33,978 bases of DNA from an uncultured Eubacteriales bacterium (GCA_902488785.1 CABTXJ010000002.1:1-33978), one strand, 5' to 3'; positions 1 to 9,382 are shown, counted from the stretch's first letter. Notes: a model not told the origin generated them from the letters alone. A program made the numbers and translations.

Positions 1-21
1 AGACGTGTGCTCTTCCGATCT
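1..21. other. Illumina sequencing adapter remnant
   Basis: The first 21 bases match the 3' part of the Illumina TruSeq read-2 adapter (starts AGACGTGTGCTCTTCC and ends GATCT). They are far more GC-rich than anything around them and sit exactly at the contig edge. This is library sequence left untrimmed by assembly, not genomic DNA, and the gene beside it is artificially cut at base 22. Confidence 0.95.
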
Positions 22-1160
22 AAATCATTTGATAATTTTAAAAATGCAGGAATTGCAACCTTACTTAAAGGAAGATTAGATATGTTATTAGAAGCAAAGT
101 CATTTGTTTTATCAATTAATTCCTTAGTTAATGCAAACCTTTCATCATTTGTTTTTGTATTAAATACAGCAATATAATATGGTATATCTTGTATATACAC
201 TTTAGTAATTAAACAATATCCACTTTCAGTTGTATAACCCGTTTTTAAGCCAACAACATTTGGATTATAGAAAGGTGAATTATTATTTAAAAATAAGTTT
301 GTTGAATGTATTTTAAAACTTTTTTTTTCACCATTTGATGAAATATATGGTATATCACAATCAGATATTTTAGTTATATCTTCAATATTAGTATACTTAT
401 TACCAAATATTGAAACAATGATTTGATCAGCTGCAGTTGTATAATGATTTTCATCAAATAATCCATATGGATTTGTATAATTTGTATTTGTTATATTTAA
501 TATTTTAAATAGGCATGTATATATACTCTCATTTTCAGAAAATTCCACATTTTTGCTTTTAAGCTTTTCATCAATCAATCTTTTAAGTGTTTTAGTAGAA
601 TCATTTGCTGACATAATTAATGAAGATTTAAGAAGATTAGCAATTGTAATTTTATCACCAGGTTTAAGAACTGTAGCTATATAACCTTCAGGTATATTCT
701 TGTCTTCTTTGGTAATCTCAATTACATCATTTAAATTATCTTTGAATACCATACTTGCAATTATATCTGTAGTTAGCTTTGTAATACTTGCAGGATAAAC
801 CTTTTTTTCTGGTTCTTTTGCAGCTAGTATATTTAAATTATCACCTCTTACAATAATATAGGAACTATTAGAATGATTTTTATCAACTTCTGCTATTGCC
901 TTTAAATATTCATTATATTTATATGTATCAGCTATACTTGGTCTGATTATATTTATTGGCTTAATAATATTTTCTTCAGAAAAATCATTGTAATTATTTC
1001 TGTAGAATAAATATACAAAAATAGACAAGAAAAAAAATAATGCTAAAAATACCTTTTTCTTATTTAACTTCTTTTTTACATTGTCGTTTTTAACATTTCC
1101 TTTTGAACTATTACTATTTTTTTTACCATAGTTATTTTTGCTATTATATATTGTGCTCAA
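22..1160 (-). CDS. D-alanyl-D-alanine carboxypeptidase (peptidase S11), 3' truncated
   Basis: Serine DD-carboxypeptidase (low-molecular-weight penicillin-binding protein) that would trim the terminal D-Ala from peptidoglycan pentapeptides outside the membrane. All three penicillin-binding motifs are present in order and with family spacing: SITK (nucleophile S125, K128), SAN (S184-N186) and KTG (K306-G308). Before them come a Lys/Asn-rich cytoplasmic tail and one hydrophobic segment at about residues 37-52, an uncleaved-anchor or signal type. The start is TTG at 1160, chosen because AGGAG sits 5 nt upstream and no ATG fits. About 380 residues are visible; the C-terminal end is lost at the adapter. 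It is divergently transcribed from comEA and has its own promoter at 1202-1230. The exact dac paralogue (dacA/dacF type) cannot be decided. Confidence 0.9.
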
Positions 1161-1201
1161 AATATCTCCTAACTTTAACCTTTAACTTAAATACTATAGC
1201 A

Positions 1202-1230
1202 ATTATATATATTTTTAGTAAATAAAACAA
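1202..1230 (-). promoter_or_regulatory. Promoter of the DD-carboxypeptidase gene
   Basis: On the minus strand TTGTTT (1230-1225) and TATAAT (1207-1202) are separated by 17 nt, giving a leader of about 35 nt before the TTG start at 1160. This is a good vegetative sigma-70/sigma-A match. The rest of the 226-bp divergent gap is A-rich low-complexity sequence with short AACAAT and AATAA runs, in which no clear promoter for comEA stands out. Confidence 0.6.
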
Positions 1231-1386
1231 TAAATAGTAACAATAACAATAACATAATTAAGAAAAATATATAAAAAATGAAAATAAAAAATAATCAAAA
1301 AGTAAAAACAAAAACAAATATAACAAATAACAAATAATAAATAATAATTAATGAATAATAAAAAAGAATTAATACAAGGAGATACT

Positions 1387-2121
1387 ATGTTTGGAAGAAT
1401 AAAAGAAAAATTAATGGAAATAGATAAAGAATATATAATAATAGGAGTAATATTAGTTACTATACTTACATATATAATAATAACTGGCAAAGCAGATAAA
1501 AAAGATGTACAAGAAGAGCAAAAACAAGCAGAGATTAAAGAAGAAGAAAAGCAAGAAGAAACTAAGCAAAAAATATATGTACATATTGATGGAATGGTAA
1601 AAAAGCCAGGACTTATAGAATTAAAAGAAGATGCAAGATTAAATGATGCAATAGAAAAAGCAGAAGGATTAACAGATAAGGCTGATACAGAATTAATTAA
1701 TTTAGCTATGCAATTAGAAGATGGTACAAAAATATATATTCCTTCAATAGATGATAGAAAAAAGAATGAAGAAGTAAAAAAAGCTGAAGAAGAACAAAAT
1801 AGTGAAATTAAGTTAAATGAAGATAATGGAATAATAAAAATAGGAAAAGAAGATTTAGAAAATAATACAAAAACAAATGAGTCTAAGGCAAGTGTTAAAA
1901 AAAGTACATCTTCTTCTAAAAAGCAAAATGGAAAGATAAATATAAATAAGGCATCAAAGGATCAATTGATGACATTAAAAGGAGTAGGCAATTCTACAGC
2001 AGATAAGATAATTGAATATAGGAATAAGGAAGGTGGGTTTAAAAAAATAGAACAACTACTTGAAGTAAGCGGAATAGGTGAATCAAAATTTAATAAAATT
2101 AAAGGAAATATTATAATTTAA
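1387..2121 (+). CDS. comEA: ComEA-type competence DNA-binding protein
   Basis: ComEA is the membrane-anchored double-stranded DNA receptor of natural transformation. The 244-residue product has one N-terminal membrane segment (about residues 16-34), a charged Glu/Lys linker, an SLBB-type domain starting at IYVHIDGMVKKPG (about 63-120), a second low-complexity linker, and a C-terminal double helix-hairpin-helix DNA-binding domain (ININKASKDQLMTLKGVG ... VSGIGESKFNKIKG, about 180-243). This SLBB-linker-HhH order is the standard ComEA layout. The start at 1387 is preferred over an in-frame ATG at 1351 because AAGGAG lies 5 nt before it and the membrane segment then sits at the usual distance. 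No comEB/comEC follows; the next gene is smc. A pilin-like gene and prepilin peptidase occur later (30283, 30980), so competence is possible but not shown. Confidence 0.88.
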   Translation: MFGRIKEKLMEIDKEYIIIGVILVTILTYIIITGKADKKDVQEEQKQAEIKEEEKQEETKQKIYVHIDGMVKKPGLIELKEDARLNDAIEKAEGLTDKADTELINLAMQLEDGTKIYIPSIDDRKKNEEVKKAEEEQNSEIKLNEDNGIIKIGKEDLENNTKTNESKASVKKSTSSSKKQNGKININKASKDQLMTLKGVGNSTADKIIEYRNKEGGFKKIEQLLEVSGIGESKFNKIKGNIII

Positions 2122-2171
2122 CTTAATAATACTTAATAAAATTAAAAAACATTCAAATATAGGCAACTAAG

Positions 2172-2200
2172 TTAACTTTTTACTTTTACTGTGATATATT
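2172..2200 (+). promoter_or_regulatory. Candidate smc promoter
   Basis: TTAACT (2172-2177), 17 nt, then an extended -10 TGATATATT whose hexamer TATATT is at 2195-2200. The leader to the ATG at 2246 would be about 38 nt with GGAG 5 nt before the start. No terminator is evident between comEA and smc, so read-through is also possible. Confidence 0.45.
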
Positions 2201-2245
2201 TAAAATACAAATGCAAAAAAAGTTTAGAAATACTTAGGAGAAAAA

Positions 2246-5200
2246 ATGAAACTTAAAAAGATATACATGAATGGATTTAAGTCATTTGCAAATAAAACAG
2301 AGATAATTGCAAATGATGGTATAACTGGAGTTATTGGGCCTAATGGTTCTGGTAAAAGTAATATAGCTGATGCAATAAGATGGGTACTAGGTGAGCAAAG
2401 TATTAAAGCATTAAGAGGAAGTAAACCACAAGATGTTATATTTTCAGGAACACAATTTAGAAGAGGTGCAGGCTTTGCAGAAGTAGAATTACTATTTGAT
2501 AATACAGATGGTGATATACCAATTGAATATGATGAAGTAAGTGTTGGAAGAAAACTATATAGTGATGGTGAATCTGCCTATCTTTTAAATGGTGCAACTA
2601 CAAGACTTAAAACTATACAAGAACTTTTTATGGATACAGGAATTGGAAAAGATGGTTATAGTATTATAGGACAAGGTAGAATAGATGAAATACTAAGCAA
2701 TAACTCAGAAAAAAGAAGAAAAGTATTTGAAGAAGCAACAGGTATTGTTAAATACAAAGAAAGAAAAAAAGAAGCAAAAACAAATATAGAAGTAACTGAA
2801 GACAACTTAGTTAGAATAACAGATATATTATCAGAAATTTCTAATAATCTAGAAACATTAGAAGAACAAAGTGCTAAAGCAAAAGAATATCTTAGACTTA
2901 AAGATATTAAGAAAAAATTAGACTTAAGAATATTTAAAGAAGAGATGGCATCTTTTGATATACGTTTTGAAGAAAACAATTCTAAGTTAAAAGAAATATC
3001 AGGAAGTATAGAGGAAGAAAAAGAAAAGCAAGAAAAAAATCAAGAAAATATACAAAAAGTATTAGATACTATTTCTAACATAGACAAAAAAACAGAAGCA
3101 AGCTATAAAAATATTGGTGAAAGTAGTAGTGAAATTTCTAATATGGAAAAAGAAATAGCACTATCTAATGAAAAAGTATTGTCGCTTAAAGATAGTATAA
3201 GATTATCTGATACAGATATATTAGAAGCTAAAAACAAAATTGCATTAAAAGAGGAAGAAAAGAAATCAAAACTAGAAAAATTAGAAAGAAGCAAAAAAGA
3301 TTCTTTAACATTTAAAGAAGAGTTAAAAGAAAAAGAAATAGAAAAAGAAAAACTTAAAAAAGTATTAGCAAAAGATGAAAAAGCAAAAGAAGAAAAAAGA
3401 AAACAAATAGAAGAAGTAAAAGATAAAGAATATGAAATAGATGGAGAAATATACAAGGAAAAACTAGAGCTAGAACATTTAAAAGAATTAAAAACAAGAA
3501 AAGAAAATGAAAAAAGAGACAAGACATTAGATGTTGATAGACAAAAACTTGCAATAGAAGATGAAAAGAAAAAGTTTGCTAAAGAAAATGGAGAATTATT
3601 AGAAAAGGTAGCAAAACTTGAAAAAGATAAAGAAAACTTGAGCAAAAAGATAACAGAGATTGCTGAAGGAAAAAATAATATAGAAAAACAAAAACAAGAT
3701 ATTGCAATTAAAACAAACAAGTTAAATATATTAAAAAGTTTGGAAAAAGAAAAAGAAGGATTTTCTTTTGCAGTTAAAAATATATTAAAAGCTAAAACAA
3801 ATAATACAGAAATAGGTAAAAAGGCATTAGGAGTAATAACAGATATAATATCTGTAAAAAAAGAATATACAAATGCCATACAAACAGCGCTTGGAAGTTC
3901 TATGCAAAACATTGTAGTAGAAAATGAAGAAGATGCAAAAGACATAATTGAATATTTAAAAGAAACAAAAAGTGGTAAGGCTACATTTTTACCAATTAGA
4001 AGATATGCAGGTAAAAAGAAAAGCGATAATGAAAAAGAAGTACTTAAGAAAGCAAAAAGTATAAACATAAAAGTGGTAACAGCTAAATCTGTAATTAAGA
4101 CAGAAGAAAAATACATAAATGTATTAGAAAGCATTTTAAACAATAACTATATTGTAGAAAATATGGATGATGCAATAGTGCTTTCTAGAAATATACCATA
4201 TATTAGGATAGTAACTAAAGCAGGTGATGTAATTAATTCTTCTGGAAGTATAACAGGTGGTTATACAAATAGTAGTAATAATATATTAAGTAGAAAAGCA
4301 CAGATAAAAACATTAGAGCAAGAACTTAAAAAACAAAGAAATGATTTAGAAAACTTAGAAAAGCAATACACAAAAGAATATGTGAATGTGGATAAGATAA
4401 AAGAAAATTTAGGAAGCATAGAAGATAAACTATCTGAAAGCAAGATTACACTTGCTGTTGCAAATAGTAATATAGCGGCAAAAGAAGATGTACTTAAGCA
4501 AGAATTAGAAACTAAAAAACATATTGAAGAAGATATATTAAAAATAACAGAAGATATTGCAAATATTAAAAAAAGTATTTCAGAAAATGAAAAGAAAAAA
4601 GAAGAATTAAATACAAAAAAAGATAGAATAGAAGCAGAGATAAAAAAGCTTAATGAAAATATAGTAAACAAAGAAGATGTTAAAAAACTAGAAGAGATAA
4701 ATGAAGATATAGTAGACTTAAAGATTTCAATATCGTCATTTGATGAAAATGAAAAATCTATTCAGGAAATAATAGATATAATACAAAAAGATATTGATGA
4801 AAACAATGAAAAAATACAGGGTAAAAATACTAAAACAAAAGAAGTAGAAAAACAAATAGAAGAATTAGAAAATAGTATTAAAACTTTGAAAGAAAAACTA
4901 AAAGAAAAAGAAAATGAAAGTGAAGAAATTAGAAGAATACAAGAAAAGATAAAAGAAGAGAAAAAGGAAATACTAGAAGAAAAAGAAAAATTAGAAATAG
5001 AAAAAGATAATATTGAAAAGGAAATAGACAAACTACTTCCTGAAAAAGCTAAATTAGAACAAATACTATATAGGGTGGAACTACAAAGAGAAAACTTAGC
5101 AAATAATATTTGGGATGATTACGAAGTTACATATAATAATTTGGTACTAGACCTAGAAGATGAATTATATGAAAAATATGAATTAAATGAAAGAGACTAT

Positions 5201-5878
5201 GATAATAATGTAGTTGCATTTAATACAAAAAAGGCAAATGGTATATTAGATAAGACAGAAAAAGATATTAAAAATATGGGCGAGATAAATATTGGGGCAA
5301 TAAAAGAGTTAGATGTTGCAAAAGAAAGATATGATTTCTTAAAAGAACAAAAAGATGACTTAGAAAAATCAAAAAAAGAATTGCAACATATAATAACAGA
5401 TATATCTTCAACTATGGAAGAACAATTTGTACAAAGAATGAAATTAATTAATAAAAACTTTAGTGGTATTTTTGAAGAACTATTCGGAGGTGGAAGAGCT
5501 AAAATAGAACTAGATAATGAAAAAGATCCACTAAATGCAGATGTTATTATAAAAGTAGAACCACCAGGAAAGAAATTACAAAATATGTTATTACTATCTG
5601 GAGGAGAAAGAGCACTAACTGCAATTGCAATACTATTTAGTATATTAAATATTAACCCATCACCATTTTGTGTATTAGACGAAATAGAAGCAGCATTAGA
5701 TGATGCAAATGTACAAAGATATGCAAACTATCTTAAAAAATATGCAGATAGTTCACAGTTTATTGTAATAACACATAGAAAAGGAACTATGGAATCAGTA
5801 GACACACTATATGGTGTAACTATGGAAGAAAATGGTATAAGCAAGCTTGTATCATTAGACTTAGGTAAGATTAAGTAA
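2246..5878 (+). CDS. smc: Chromosome segregation ATPase SMC
   Basis: SMC condenses and segregates the chromosome as a dimer with ScpA/ScpB. At 1210 residues it is full length. Visible landmarks: Walker A GPNGSGKS at 31-38; Q-loop region (VLGEQS, IIGQGRIDEIL); a Glu/Lys-rich coiled-coil arm to about residue 520; the hinge domain (about 525-675, ending near GSITGG); the return coiled coil; then the C-terminal ABC half with signature LSGGE (1117-1121) and Walker B FCVLDE (catalytic E1146). GGAG lies 5 nt before the ATG. In B. subtilis the order is rnc-smc-ftsY; here smc precedes rnc and ftsY is absent, so the neighbourhood is rearranged. The high Lys/Glu content of the arms creates long open antisense frames that are not genes. 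Confidence 0.98.
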   Translation: MKLKKIYMNGFKSFANKTEIIANDGITGVIGPNGSGKSNIADAIRWVLGEQSIKALRGSKPQDVIFSGTQFRRGAGFAEVELLFDNTDGDIPIEYDEVSVGRKLYSDGESAYLLNGATTRLKTIQELFMDTGIGKDGYSIIGQGRIDEILSNNSEKRRKVFEEATGIVKYKERKKEAKTNIEVTEDNLVRITDILSEISNNLETLEEQSAKAKEYLRLKDIKKKLDLRIFKEEMASFDIRFEENNSKLKEISGSIEEEKEKQEKNQENIQKVLDTISNIDKKTEASYKNIGESSSEISNMEKEIALSNEKVLSLKDSIRLSDTDILEAKNKIALKEEEKKSKLEKLERSKKDSLTFKEELKEKEIEKEKLKKVLAKDEKAKEEKRKQIEEVKDKEYEIDGEIYKEKLELEHLKELKTRKENEKRDKTLDVDRQKLAIEDEKKKFAKENGELLEKVAKLEKDKENLSKKITEIAEGKNNIEKQKQDIAIKTNKLNILKSLEKEKEGFSFAVKNILKAKTNNTEIGKKALGVITDIISVKKEYTNAIQTALGSSMQNIVVENEEDAKDIIEYLKETKSGKATFLPIRRYAGKKKSDNEKEVLKKAKSINIKVVTAKSVIKTEEKYINVLESILNNNYIVENMDDAIVLSRNIPYIRIVTKAGDVINSSGSITGGYTNSSNNILSRKAQIKTLEQELKKQRNDLENLEKQYTKEYVNVDKIKENLGSIEDKLSESKITLAVANSNIAAKEDVLKQELETKKHIEEDILKITEDIANIKKSISENEKKKEELNTKKDRIEAEIKKLNENIVNKEDVKKLEEINEDIVDLKISISSFDENEKSIQEIIDIIQKDIDENNEKIQGKNTKTKEVEKQIEELENSIKTLKEKLKEKENESEEIRRIQEKIKEEKKEILEEKEKLEIEKDNIEKEIDKLLPEKAKLEQILYRVELQRENLANNIWDDYEVTYNNLVLDLEDELYEKYELNERDYDNNVVAFNTKKANGILDKTEKDIKNMGEINIGAIKELDVAKERYDFLKEQKDDLEKSKKELQHIITDISSTMEEQFVQRMKLINKNFSGIFEELFGGGRAKIELDNEKDPLNADVIIKVEPPGKKLQNMLLLSGGERALTAIAILFSILNINPSPFCVLDEIEAALDDANVQRYANYLKKYADSSQFIVITHRKGTMESVDTLYGVTMEENGISKLVSLDLGKIK

Positions 5879-5939
5879 TACAAAATTAGTGTGAATAAAA
5901 ATATAAATAGAAATAGAAAATGTTAAAAATATTAAAAGG

Positions 5940-5980
5940 AAATACAATTATAAATATAATTTTGTATTTCTTTTTTTGTG
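5940..5980 (+). terminator. Rho-independent terminator after smc
   Basis: AAATACAA...TTGTATTT, extended by an inner TTAT/ATAA pairing with a 2-nt bulge, is followed by CTTTTTTTG. This weak-stem, strong U-tract hairpin lies about 60 nt after the smc stop and fits termination before the separate rnc promoter. Confidence 0.65.
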
Positions 5981-6043
5981 CATATATGCTAATATTTAAG
6001 AATTTAAATATTATATTTATTATAGTAAAATAGTGTGTTATTG

Positions 6044-6052
6044 TGGTATAAT
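6044..6052 (+). promoter_or_regulatory. Extended -10 promoter element of rnc
   Basis: TGGTATAAT is a perfect extended -10 element. The hexamer 17 nt upstream (AGTAAA, 6024-6029) is a poor -35, which extended -10 promoters tolerate. Transcription starting near 6059 would give a leader of about 125 nt before the rnc ATG, containing the hairpin at 6123-6173. Confidence 0.5.
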
Positions 6053-6122
6053 ATACTATAGTGTTTAGGATTACTTACTTAGAAATATGTAATAGTTGCA
6101 CTGAAAATAAAGAAAGGATATA

Positions 6123-6173
6123 AAAATATTTAATTATGTATTTTTAAAATAAAATACATTGTTAAATAATTTT
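6123..6173 (+). promoter_or_regulatory. Long imperfect hairpin in the rnc leader
   Basis: ATGTATTTT (6136-6144) pairs perfectly with AAAATACAT (6151-6159) around a 6-nt loop. Below a U-U mismatch and a U-G pair the stem continues with 6127-6133 against 6062-relative partners 6162-6168, then 6123-6126 against 6170-6173 with A6169 bulged. About 21 pairs form in total, ending directly before the ribosome-binding region of rnc. It is almost all A-U, so stability is modest. Confidence 0.4.
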
Positions 6174-6184
6174 AGAAAGAAAAG

Positions 6185-6895
6185 ATGAAAGAAAAAAATA
6201 ATTATAATGAATTAAGAGGATTAGAAAAAAATATTTCTTATACCTTTAAAAATAAAAAACTACTTGAAATAGCAACACATCACAGATCATACTCAAATGA
6301 ATTTGATGTAGAGAATAATGAAAGGTTAGAGTTTTTAGGAGATAGTATATTAGAATTTGTAATGACAGATCACCTATATAAAAAGCTTGCAGATGCTAAA
6401 GAAGGAGATATGACTAAGATGAGGTCATATATTGTATGTGAAGATAGCCTTTTTGATGTAGCAGAAAAATTAAAATTTGCAAAATATATTAAATTAGGAA
6501 AATCACAACTAAAATCTGGTGGAGTATCAAAACCTATACTTGCAGATATGGTTGAAGCAGTAATAGCGGCAATATATTTAGATTCAAATATTGAAGTGGT
6601 ATCAAAGTTTATACTACATAACCTAAAAGATAATATATACTATGCAACACATTCCCAATACCTACAAGATTACAAAACACTATATCAAGAAAAAGTACAA
6701 GCAGAAGGTGTAAGAGAAATAACATACGAATTAATATCAGAAAGTGGACCAGATCATGATAAGGTATTTGAAATAGAACTTTTAGCAGATGGAAAATTCA
6801 TATCTAAAGGAATTGGTAAATCAAAAAAAGAAGCACAAATACATGCAGCTAAAAAAGCATTAATAGATATGGGAATAATTAAAGATAATGATTAA
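6185..6895 (+). CDS. rnc: Ribonuclease III
   Basis: Endonuclease that cleaves double-stranded RNA, including rRNA precursors. The 236-residue length is typical. The signature ERLEFLGD is at 46-53 with metal-binding E49 and D53; the second acidic pair D121 and E124 is in the ADMVEAVIAAIYLD stretch. A C-terminal double-stranded RNA-binding domain runs from about 158 (DYKTLYQEKVQ) to 232 (SKKEAQIHAAKKALIDM). The Shine-Dalgarno region is only GAAAGA/AAAAG, weaker than that of the neighbours, and directly follows a long hairpin in the leader. It lies alone downstream of smc, reversed relative to the common rnc-smc order. Confidence 0.97.
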   Translation: MKEKNNYNELRGLEKNISYTFKNKKLLEIATHHRSYSNEFDVENNERLEFLGDSILEFVMTDHLYKKLADAKEGDMTKMRSYIVCEDSLFDVAEKLKFAKYIKLGKSQLKSGGVSKPILADMVEAVIAAIYLDSNIEVVSKFILHNLKDNIYYATHSQYLQDYKTLYQEKVQAEGVREITYELISESGPDHDKVFEIELLADGKFISKGIGKSKKEAQIHAAKKALIDMGIIKDND

Positions 6896-6987
6896 ATAAT
6901 TAAAAAAGTAAAAATAAAATAAGATAAAATTAAAGTAAAATAAATAAGATAAAAAGAAAAAAATAAAATAAGATAAAAGGATTATAC
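6896..6987 (+). repeat. A-rich low-complexity spacer
   Basis: The rnc-ogg gap is made of degenerate short copies of ATAAAATAAGATAAAA-like units with almost no C. Similar coding-strand A-rich spacers occur at 7930-8030, 15403-15500, 17263-17307 and 33313-33390. No gene, promoter or hairpin was recognised in it. Confidence 0.5.
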
Positions 6988-7929
6988 ATGAAATATATTG
7001 ATTTTTTAGATAATATAAAATTAATTAAAGAAGATGATTATTATTATATTGAAATAGTTGAACTAGAAGATACTATATTAAAAGATATATTTGAAAATGG
7101 TCAATGCTTTAGATGGGTAAAAGAAGATGAAAGCGACTCATATATTGGAGTACTTCCTGAAATGGTAATAAAAGCAAATGAAGAAAAAGGTTTAGAAAAT
7201 AAGACAAATATATTTTTAAAGATAAAGATACTAAAAGATAGCAAATTAAATGATGAAGAAAAATTAAAAGAATATATATATAATTATTTTGATTTAGGTT
7301 CAGATTATGGAAAAGTTAAAAAAGAATATAGTTTAAAAAATGAATCACTAAAGGAAGCAACAGAATTTGGAAAAGGAATAAGGATATTAAAACAAGAACC
7401 ATATGAGACAATATATTCTTTTATTATATCTGCAAATAATAATATACCAAATATACGAAAAGGAATAGAAAATATTTCAAAAAACTATGGTACAAGTATA
7501 GAGTTTGAAGGAAAAAAATATTATCTTTTCCCTAAAAATGAAGAAATACAAAAATTAACAGAAGAACAACTAAGAGAAACAAAAATAGGATTTAGAGCAC
7601 CTAGAATAGTGGAAACATCAAAGATTATTAATGAAGAATACATAGAAGAATTAAAAAAGTTAGATGATGATACATTATATGAAGAATTATTAAAGCTATC
7701 TGGAGTAGGACCAAAGGTTGCTAATTGTATTATGCTATTTGGATTTGGAAGAAAAGAATCATTTCCAATAGATGTGTGGGTAAAAAGAGTAATGAGTGAA
7801 GAATTTTTTGAAGGCCGTGATGTTACAAATAAAGAAATATATGATGCGGTAAAAGATTTTAATGATAAAGGGCTTGCTCAGCAGTATCTATTCTATTGGA
7901 GAAGAGAAAAAGATAAAAGCAAAAAATAA
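6988..7929 (+). CDS. OGG1-type 8-oxoguanine DNA glycosylase/AP lyase
   Basis: Base-excision repair enzyme removing 8-oxoguanine opposite C. The 313-residue protein has the N-terminal OGG domain motif FENGQCFRW (about 35-43) and the helix-hairpin-helix/GPD module LSGVGPKVANCIMLFGFG with the Schiff-base lysine K243, followed by PIDVW with the catalytic aspartate D262. The pairing of a GQ[CS]FRW N-domain with GVGxKVAxC is the OGG1 arrangement rather than EndoIII or MutY, and no iron-sulfur cysteine loop is present at the C-terminus. AAAGGA is 7 nt before the ATG. It probably shares a transcript with rnc, and there is no terminator in the A-rich gap between them. Confidence 0.9.
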   Translation: MKYIDFLDNIKLIKEDDYYYIEIVELEDTILKDIFENGQCFRWVKEDESDSYIGVLPEMVIKANEEKGLENKTNIFLKIKILKDSKLNDEEKLKEYIYNYFDLGSDYGKVKKEYSLKNESLKEATEFGKGIRILKQEPYETIYSFIISANNNIPNIRKGIENISKNYGTSIEFEGKKYYLFPKNEEIQKLTEEQLRETKIGFRAPRIVETSKIINEEYIEELKKLDDDTLYEELLKLSGVGPKVANCIMLFGFGRKESFPIDVWVKRVMSEEFFEGRDVTNKEIYDAVKDFNDKGLAQQYLFYWRREKDKSKK

Positions 7930-8033
7930 AAAGTAAAAAAGTAAAAAATATAGCAAATTAAAAAGTAAATAATATGATATATTATTAGAAATAATAACTA
8001 AAATAAATTAATATATATTTAAGGAAAAAGAAT

Positions 8034-9299
8034 ATGAAAAAAGATTTTAATAATAGAAAAGTAAAAAAACATAGAGTACTAGAAACAATTGGAACAATAG
8101 TACAATCAGTTCTAACATTTGTAATTACTTTTGCGGTATTGCTATTTTTAGTATTTCTTGTAACACCAGGAAATACTAAAGAAAAATTTGCGGATGCAAA
8201 AGAATATTTAATGGCAACATTTGGAAAAGCAAATACAGAAGTTGAGATAGAACAAAATCCAATAGAAGGTGTAGAAGAAAATAAGATTGTTGCACCTAAA
8301 ATAGTATCAGATACGGTAGAAGCAAGTGTAGCAAGACAAGTAACACCAGTTGTTGAACAAAAAGAAATAGAAAAAGTTGCAAATAATTCTAAAGGAAACG
8401 AAGCATTAACTCTATCTAGTTCTATGTACTATATACAATTAGATCAATATGGTAAAAAAATATATGACAAGTTAAGTATGGAAAGTGCATACTTCTTAAA
8501 TGGAGAACACTCATTTAATTATGGTACAGTATTTAATGAACTTTTAAATAGACCAGGCGGAGCAGAACAATTAGAACACTCTTTTCAAGCAGCTGTTAAT
8601 GCACTTGCACTAGATTTTCCACAACTATACTTTATTGATGTAAGTAATATTTCACTTGTTATAACTGAAAAGCAATATATGGGAGCAAGACCTGTATATA
8701 CAGTTAAAATAGAAAATGCTAAAGGAAAACTATTCTATGCAGATGGAATAAGAAGCAAAGATGAATTAGACATGATAAGAAACAAAGTAGAAGCATTAAG
8801 AGAGAAGATAATTAAAAATGCTAGAAGATACCCAACACAATATGAGCAAATAAAATATGTACATGATTATATAGTAGATAATGTATACTATGATGATAAT
8901 ATAACAGATTCAAGTAAGTATAACCTAGGATTTACACTTTTAAGAGGAAGAGCTGTCTGTGAAGGATATGCAAAATCATTTAAGTATATATTAGATGGAA
9001 TGCAAATACCTACAATAACAACAGTAGGAATGGGAATAAATAGTGTTGGAAGTAGAGAAAGACATGCATGGAATCAAGTGTATTTAGATGGATATTGGTA
9101 TGGAGTAGATACAACTTGGGATGACCCAATAGTTACTTCGAATTCAATCTTAACTAGAAGAGATACACATAAGTATTTCTTAGTAGGTGAAAATGTATTT
9201 AAAGGAAATCATATGCCAGATGGTAATGTATCAGATGGAGTAGAATTCAAGTATCCACAATTACCTGCATATTCATATACACCACCTAGAAGACAATAA
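8034..9299 (+). CDS. Membrane-anchored transglutaminase-like protein
   Basis: 421 residues. A basic N-terminus is followed by one membrane segment (about 18-42) and an extracytoplasmic region. A helical part (about 150-260) leads into a transglutaminase-like core: RAVCEGYAKSFKYIL with the nucleophile C309, RHAWNQV with H344 and GVDTTWDDP with D359, an intact Cys-His-Asp triad. Bacterial members of this superfamily are usually proteases or peptidoglycan/protein-modifying enzymes at the cell surface; the substrate here is unknown. The C-terminus (about 390-421) is Pro/Tyr-rich. AAGGA lies 8 nt before the ATG. A bidirectional hairpin terminator follows at 9339, shared with the convergent gene. 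Confidence 0.82.
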   Translation: MKKDFNNRKVKKHRVLETIGTIVQSVLTFVITFAVLLFLVFLVTPGNTKEKFADAKEYLMATFGKANTEVEIEQNPIEGVEENKIVAPKIVSDTVEASVARQVTPVVEQKEIEKVANNSKGNEALTLSSSMYYIQLDQYGKKIYDKLSMESAYFLNGEHSFNYGTVFNELLNRPGGAEQLEHSFQAAVNALALDFPQLYFIDVSNISLVITEKQYMGARPVYTVKIENAKGKLFYADGIRSKDELDMIRNKVEALREKIIKNARRYPTQYEQIKYVHDYIVDNVYYDDNITDSSKYNLGFTLLRGRAVCEGYAKSFKYILDGMQIPTITTVGMGINSVGSRERHAWNQVYLDGYWYGVDTTWDDPIVTSNSILTRRDTHKYFLVGENVFKGNHMPDGNVSDGVEFKYPQLPAYSYTPPRRQ

Positions 9300-9333
9300 G
9301 ATAATTAAAAATATAATAATAAAAATGAAATAG

Positions 9334-9370
9334 AAAAACCTATTGTATTTTAATGCAATAGGCTTTTTTT
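9334..9370 (+). terminator. Bidirectional terminator
   Basis: CCTATTG (9339-9345) and CAATAGG (9356-9362) form a perfect 7-bp stem with a 10-nt loop, flanked by AAAAA on the left and CTTTTTTT on the right. It sits between the converging 8034 and 9595 genes and can serve both strands. Confidence 0.85.
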
Positions 9371-9382
9371 AATATAACTTTT

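Noticed and set aside
1215..1490. 91-codon minus-strand frame in the gap before comEA
   Set aside because: Hydrophobic Ile/Phe/Tyr run read from A-rich low-complexity sequence, overlaps the real start of comEA, no Shine-Dalgarno.
3103..4143. Long open frame antisense to smc (346 codons), and similar ones at 4261-4671 and 4762-5031
   Set aside because: They are Ser/Phe-rich mirror images of Lys/Glu-rich coiled-coil codons, lack ribosome-binding sites, and lie wholly inside smc.
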